Source: Cyanosarcina radialis HA8281-LM2
GTDB taxonomy: Bacteria; Cyanobacteriota; Cyanobacteriia; Cyanobacteriales; CCAP-1448
Reading direction: 5' to 3'
Assembly: GCA_019359615.1 (NCBI GenBank)
Contig: JAHHHA010000009.1
Location: 62,001 to 126,000, forward strand
Length of the DNA: 64,000 bases
This document shows positions 63,003-64,000 of the stretch, one piece after another. Numbering within the stretch: position 1 is the first letter of the stretch; each line of letters opens with the position of its first letter. The notes under the pieces were generated by a model. It had not been told where the DNA came from, did no database searches, and saw nothing but the letters and a program-made list of their open reading frames with translations. Made by a program: the position numbers and the translations under genes.

Positions 63003-63152
63003 CACTGACAAAACCTATCTGGATGAAATATAAAGGAGATCTACAGTCAAACCAATTCGCAATTTCGATCGGTCGTGGCTCTGAACCCGTAAATTCTCAG
63101 TTTTTCAATTAAATGGGCGCGTATTTAATTGCGAATTGACAACATCTACCCC

Positions 63153-63893
63153 ATGCTAGAAACACTTCAAACTCAACTTTATCAACTCGGACAATTTGCC
63201 GATCGCTTAGTTGCCAGCCAGCTAACTCACATCAGTTGGTTCAGTATTGCTGCTATTTTTGCTACGGGATTGCTGACGAGCTTAACCCCTTGTATGCTTT
63301 CGATGTTGCCGATTACAATCGGCTATATCGGCGGCTATCAAGCCGAAAACCGCTGGCAAGCTGCCGCCCAATCTACCTGGTTTTCTTTGGGACTAGCAAC
63401 TACTTTGGCTGGCTTGGGAATTGCCGCCGCTTGGTTGGGGCAAGTTTACGGACAAGTAGGAATCGGTTTGCCGATCGTCGTCAGTATTTTGGCCATTATT
63501 ATGGGGTTAAACTTACTGGAAGCTTTGCCCCTGCAATTACCAGCTTGGGGCGATTTGGAATGGATTTCTCCTAAATTTCCACCGGGACTGAGATCGTATG
63601 CGATCGGATTGACGTTTGGCTTGGTGGCTTCGCCGTGCAGTACGCCCGTTTTGGCAACTTTGCTAGCTTGGGTAGCCAGCACTCAAGACCTGATTTTAGG
63701 CGGAATTTTGCTTTTAGCCTACACTCTGGGGTATGTATTGCCATTAATTTTGGCAGGGACTTTTACAGCTTCAATTAAAAAGTTGTTGGAATTGCGTCAG
63801 TGGTCTGGTTGGATTACACCTGTTAGCGGCGTTTTATTAGTAGGGTTTGGAGTTTTTTCTTTGCTATTGCGGATTCCTACTGATATTTGGTAA
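63153..63893 (+). CDS. ccdA: Cytochrome c biogenesis protein CcdA
   Basis: Thiol-disulfide transporter that passes electrons from stromal/cytoplasmic thioredoxin to the lumen for haem attachment. Two redox cysteines are in LTPCMLSMLP and ASPCSTPVLA, each in an inverted three-helix half (FATGLLTSLTPCMLSML; GLTFGLVASPCSTPVLA). Six transmembrane helices. The ATG at 63153 (MLETLQTQLY) is preferred; a TTG at 63129 would add eight residues. Confidence 0.93.
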   Translation: MLETLQTQLYQLGQFADRLVASQLTHISWFSIAAIFATGLLTSLTPCMLSMLPITIGYIGGYQAENRWQAAAQSTWFSLGLATTLAGLGIAAAWLGQVYGQVGIGLPIVVSILAIIMGLNLLEALPLQLPAWGDLEWISPKFPPGLRSYAIGLTFGLVASPCSTPVLATLLAWVASTQDLILGGILLLAYTLGYVLPLILAGTFTASIKKLLELRQWSGWITPVSGVLLVGFGVFSLLLRIPTDIW

Positions 63894-63935
63894 TTACTAT
63901 AACCTCTTTAGTAAGCCTATAAAATTTTGGATATT

Positions 63936-63978
63936 TAACGCAGATGAATCGCAGATTAACGCAGATTAACGCAGATAG
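63936..63978. repeat. AACGCAGAT direct repeats
   Basis: Three to four units of TTAACGCAGAT / CGCAGATTAACGCAGAT near the right edge. No gene. Confidence 0.7.
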
Positions 63979-64000
63979 AATTAACGACTTGTTGATTTTG

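Overview
The window is a piece of a cyanobacterial chromosome. The palindrome GCGATCGC (HIP1) and its core CGATCG recur on almost every line. There are genes specific to oxygenic phototrophs: pcyA, gun4, the fbp-tal-zwf-opcA redox-regulated sugar phosphate set, an OCP C-terminal-domain homologue, DUF3086, DUF1995 and DUF3119. Intergenic spaces are full of short tandem heptamer-like repeats typical of large-genome filamentous or colonial cyanobacteria. The genus cannot be fixed from the sequence alone. I found no insertion sequence, CRISPR array, rRNA or phage block.

Layout. 1-6.2 kb: 3' part of a DevB-like membrane-fusion gene, pcyA, a receptor-like Ser/Thr kinase with an FGE-like sensor domain, and a CapA-like lipoprotein. 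6.3-12.8 kb: a plus-strand run of household genes (TM0106-type RecB nuclease, YciI, Nudix, DUF3119, RibD-like reductase, DUF3086, plsY) with one minus-strand Rpn-like gene. 12.8-21.9 kb: a stress-flavoured stretch (CTDH-like carotenoid protein, TspO, ChaB-fusion protein, Dps, small disordered or secreted proteins, lipid kinase, DoxX, rhomboid). 22-27.9 kb: opcA, zwf, tal, fbp (oxidative pentose phosphate pathway), with a decayed four-helix-bundle gene between opcA and zwf. 28.2 kb: tRNA-Phe. 28.5-36.8 kb: TolC-type channel, DUF1995, universal stress protein, penicillin-acylase-family hydrolase, EamA transporter.

37-47.9 kb: a long minus-strand glycan operon. rfbF and rfbG make CDP-4-keto-6-deoxyglucose. 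A zinc-finger C-methyltransferase, a 3,5-epimerase, an SDR enzyme and an acyltransferase probably elaborate it. A 1077-residue GT2/GT41 fusion, a CmcI-like enzyme and a double methyltransferase act downstream. Several genes overlap by ATGA. 48-52.1 kb: TPR protein, HEPN/MNT pair, two Uma2 copies. 52.3-54.5 kb: sucC and sucD.

57.2-62.1 kb holds the most interesting locus: an apparently complete RiPP operon absent from standard ORF lists because its precursor is only 53 codons long. The precursor has a double-glycine leader and a 20-residue core made only of Arg, Thr and Gly. It is followed by an APH-fold kinase-like protein, a HopA1-family protein and a C39-peptidase ABC exporter. Kinase plus HopA1 is the phospho-elimination pair known from class V lanthipeptides and thioamitides, so the likely chemistry is conversion of the Thr residues to dehydrobutyrine. 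The core has no Cys, so no lanthionine can form. A response regulator and a four-histidine membrane protein lie just upstream and share a 17-nt motif with the precursor promoter region. The window ends with gun4 and ccdA.
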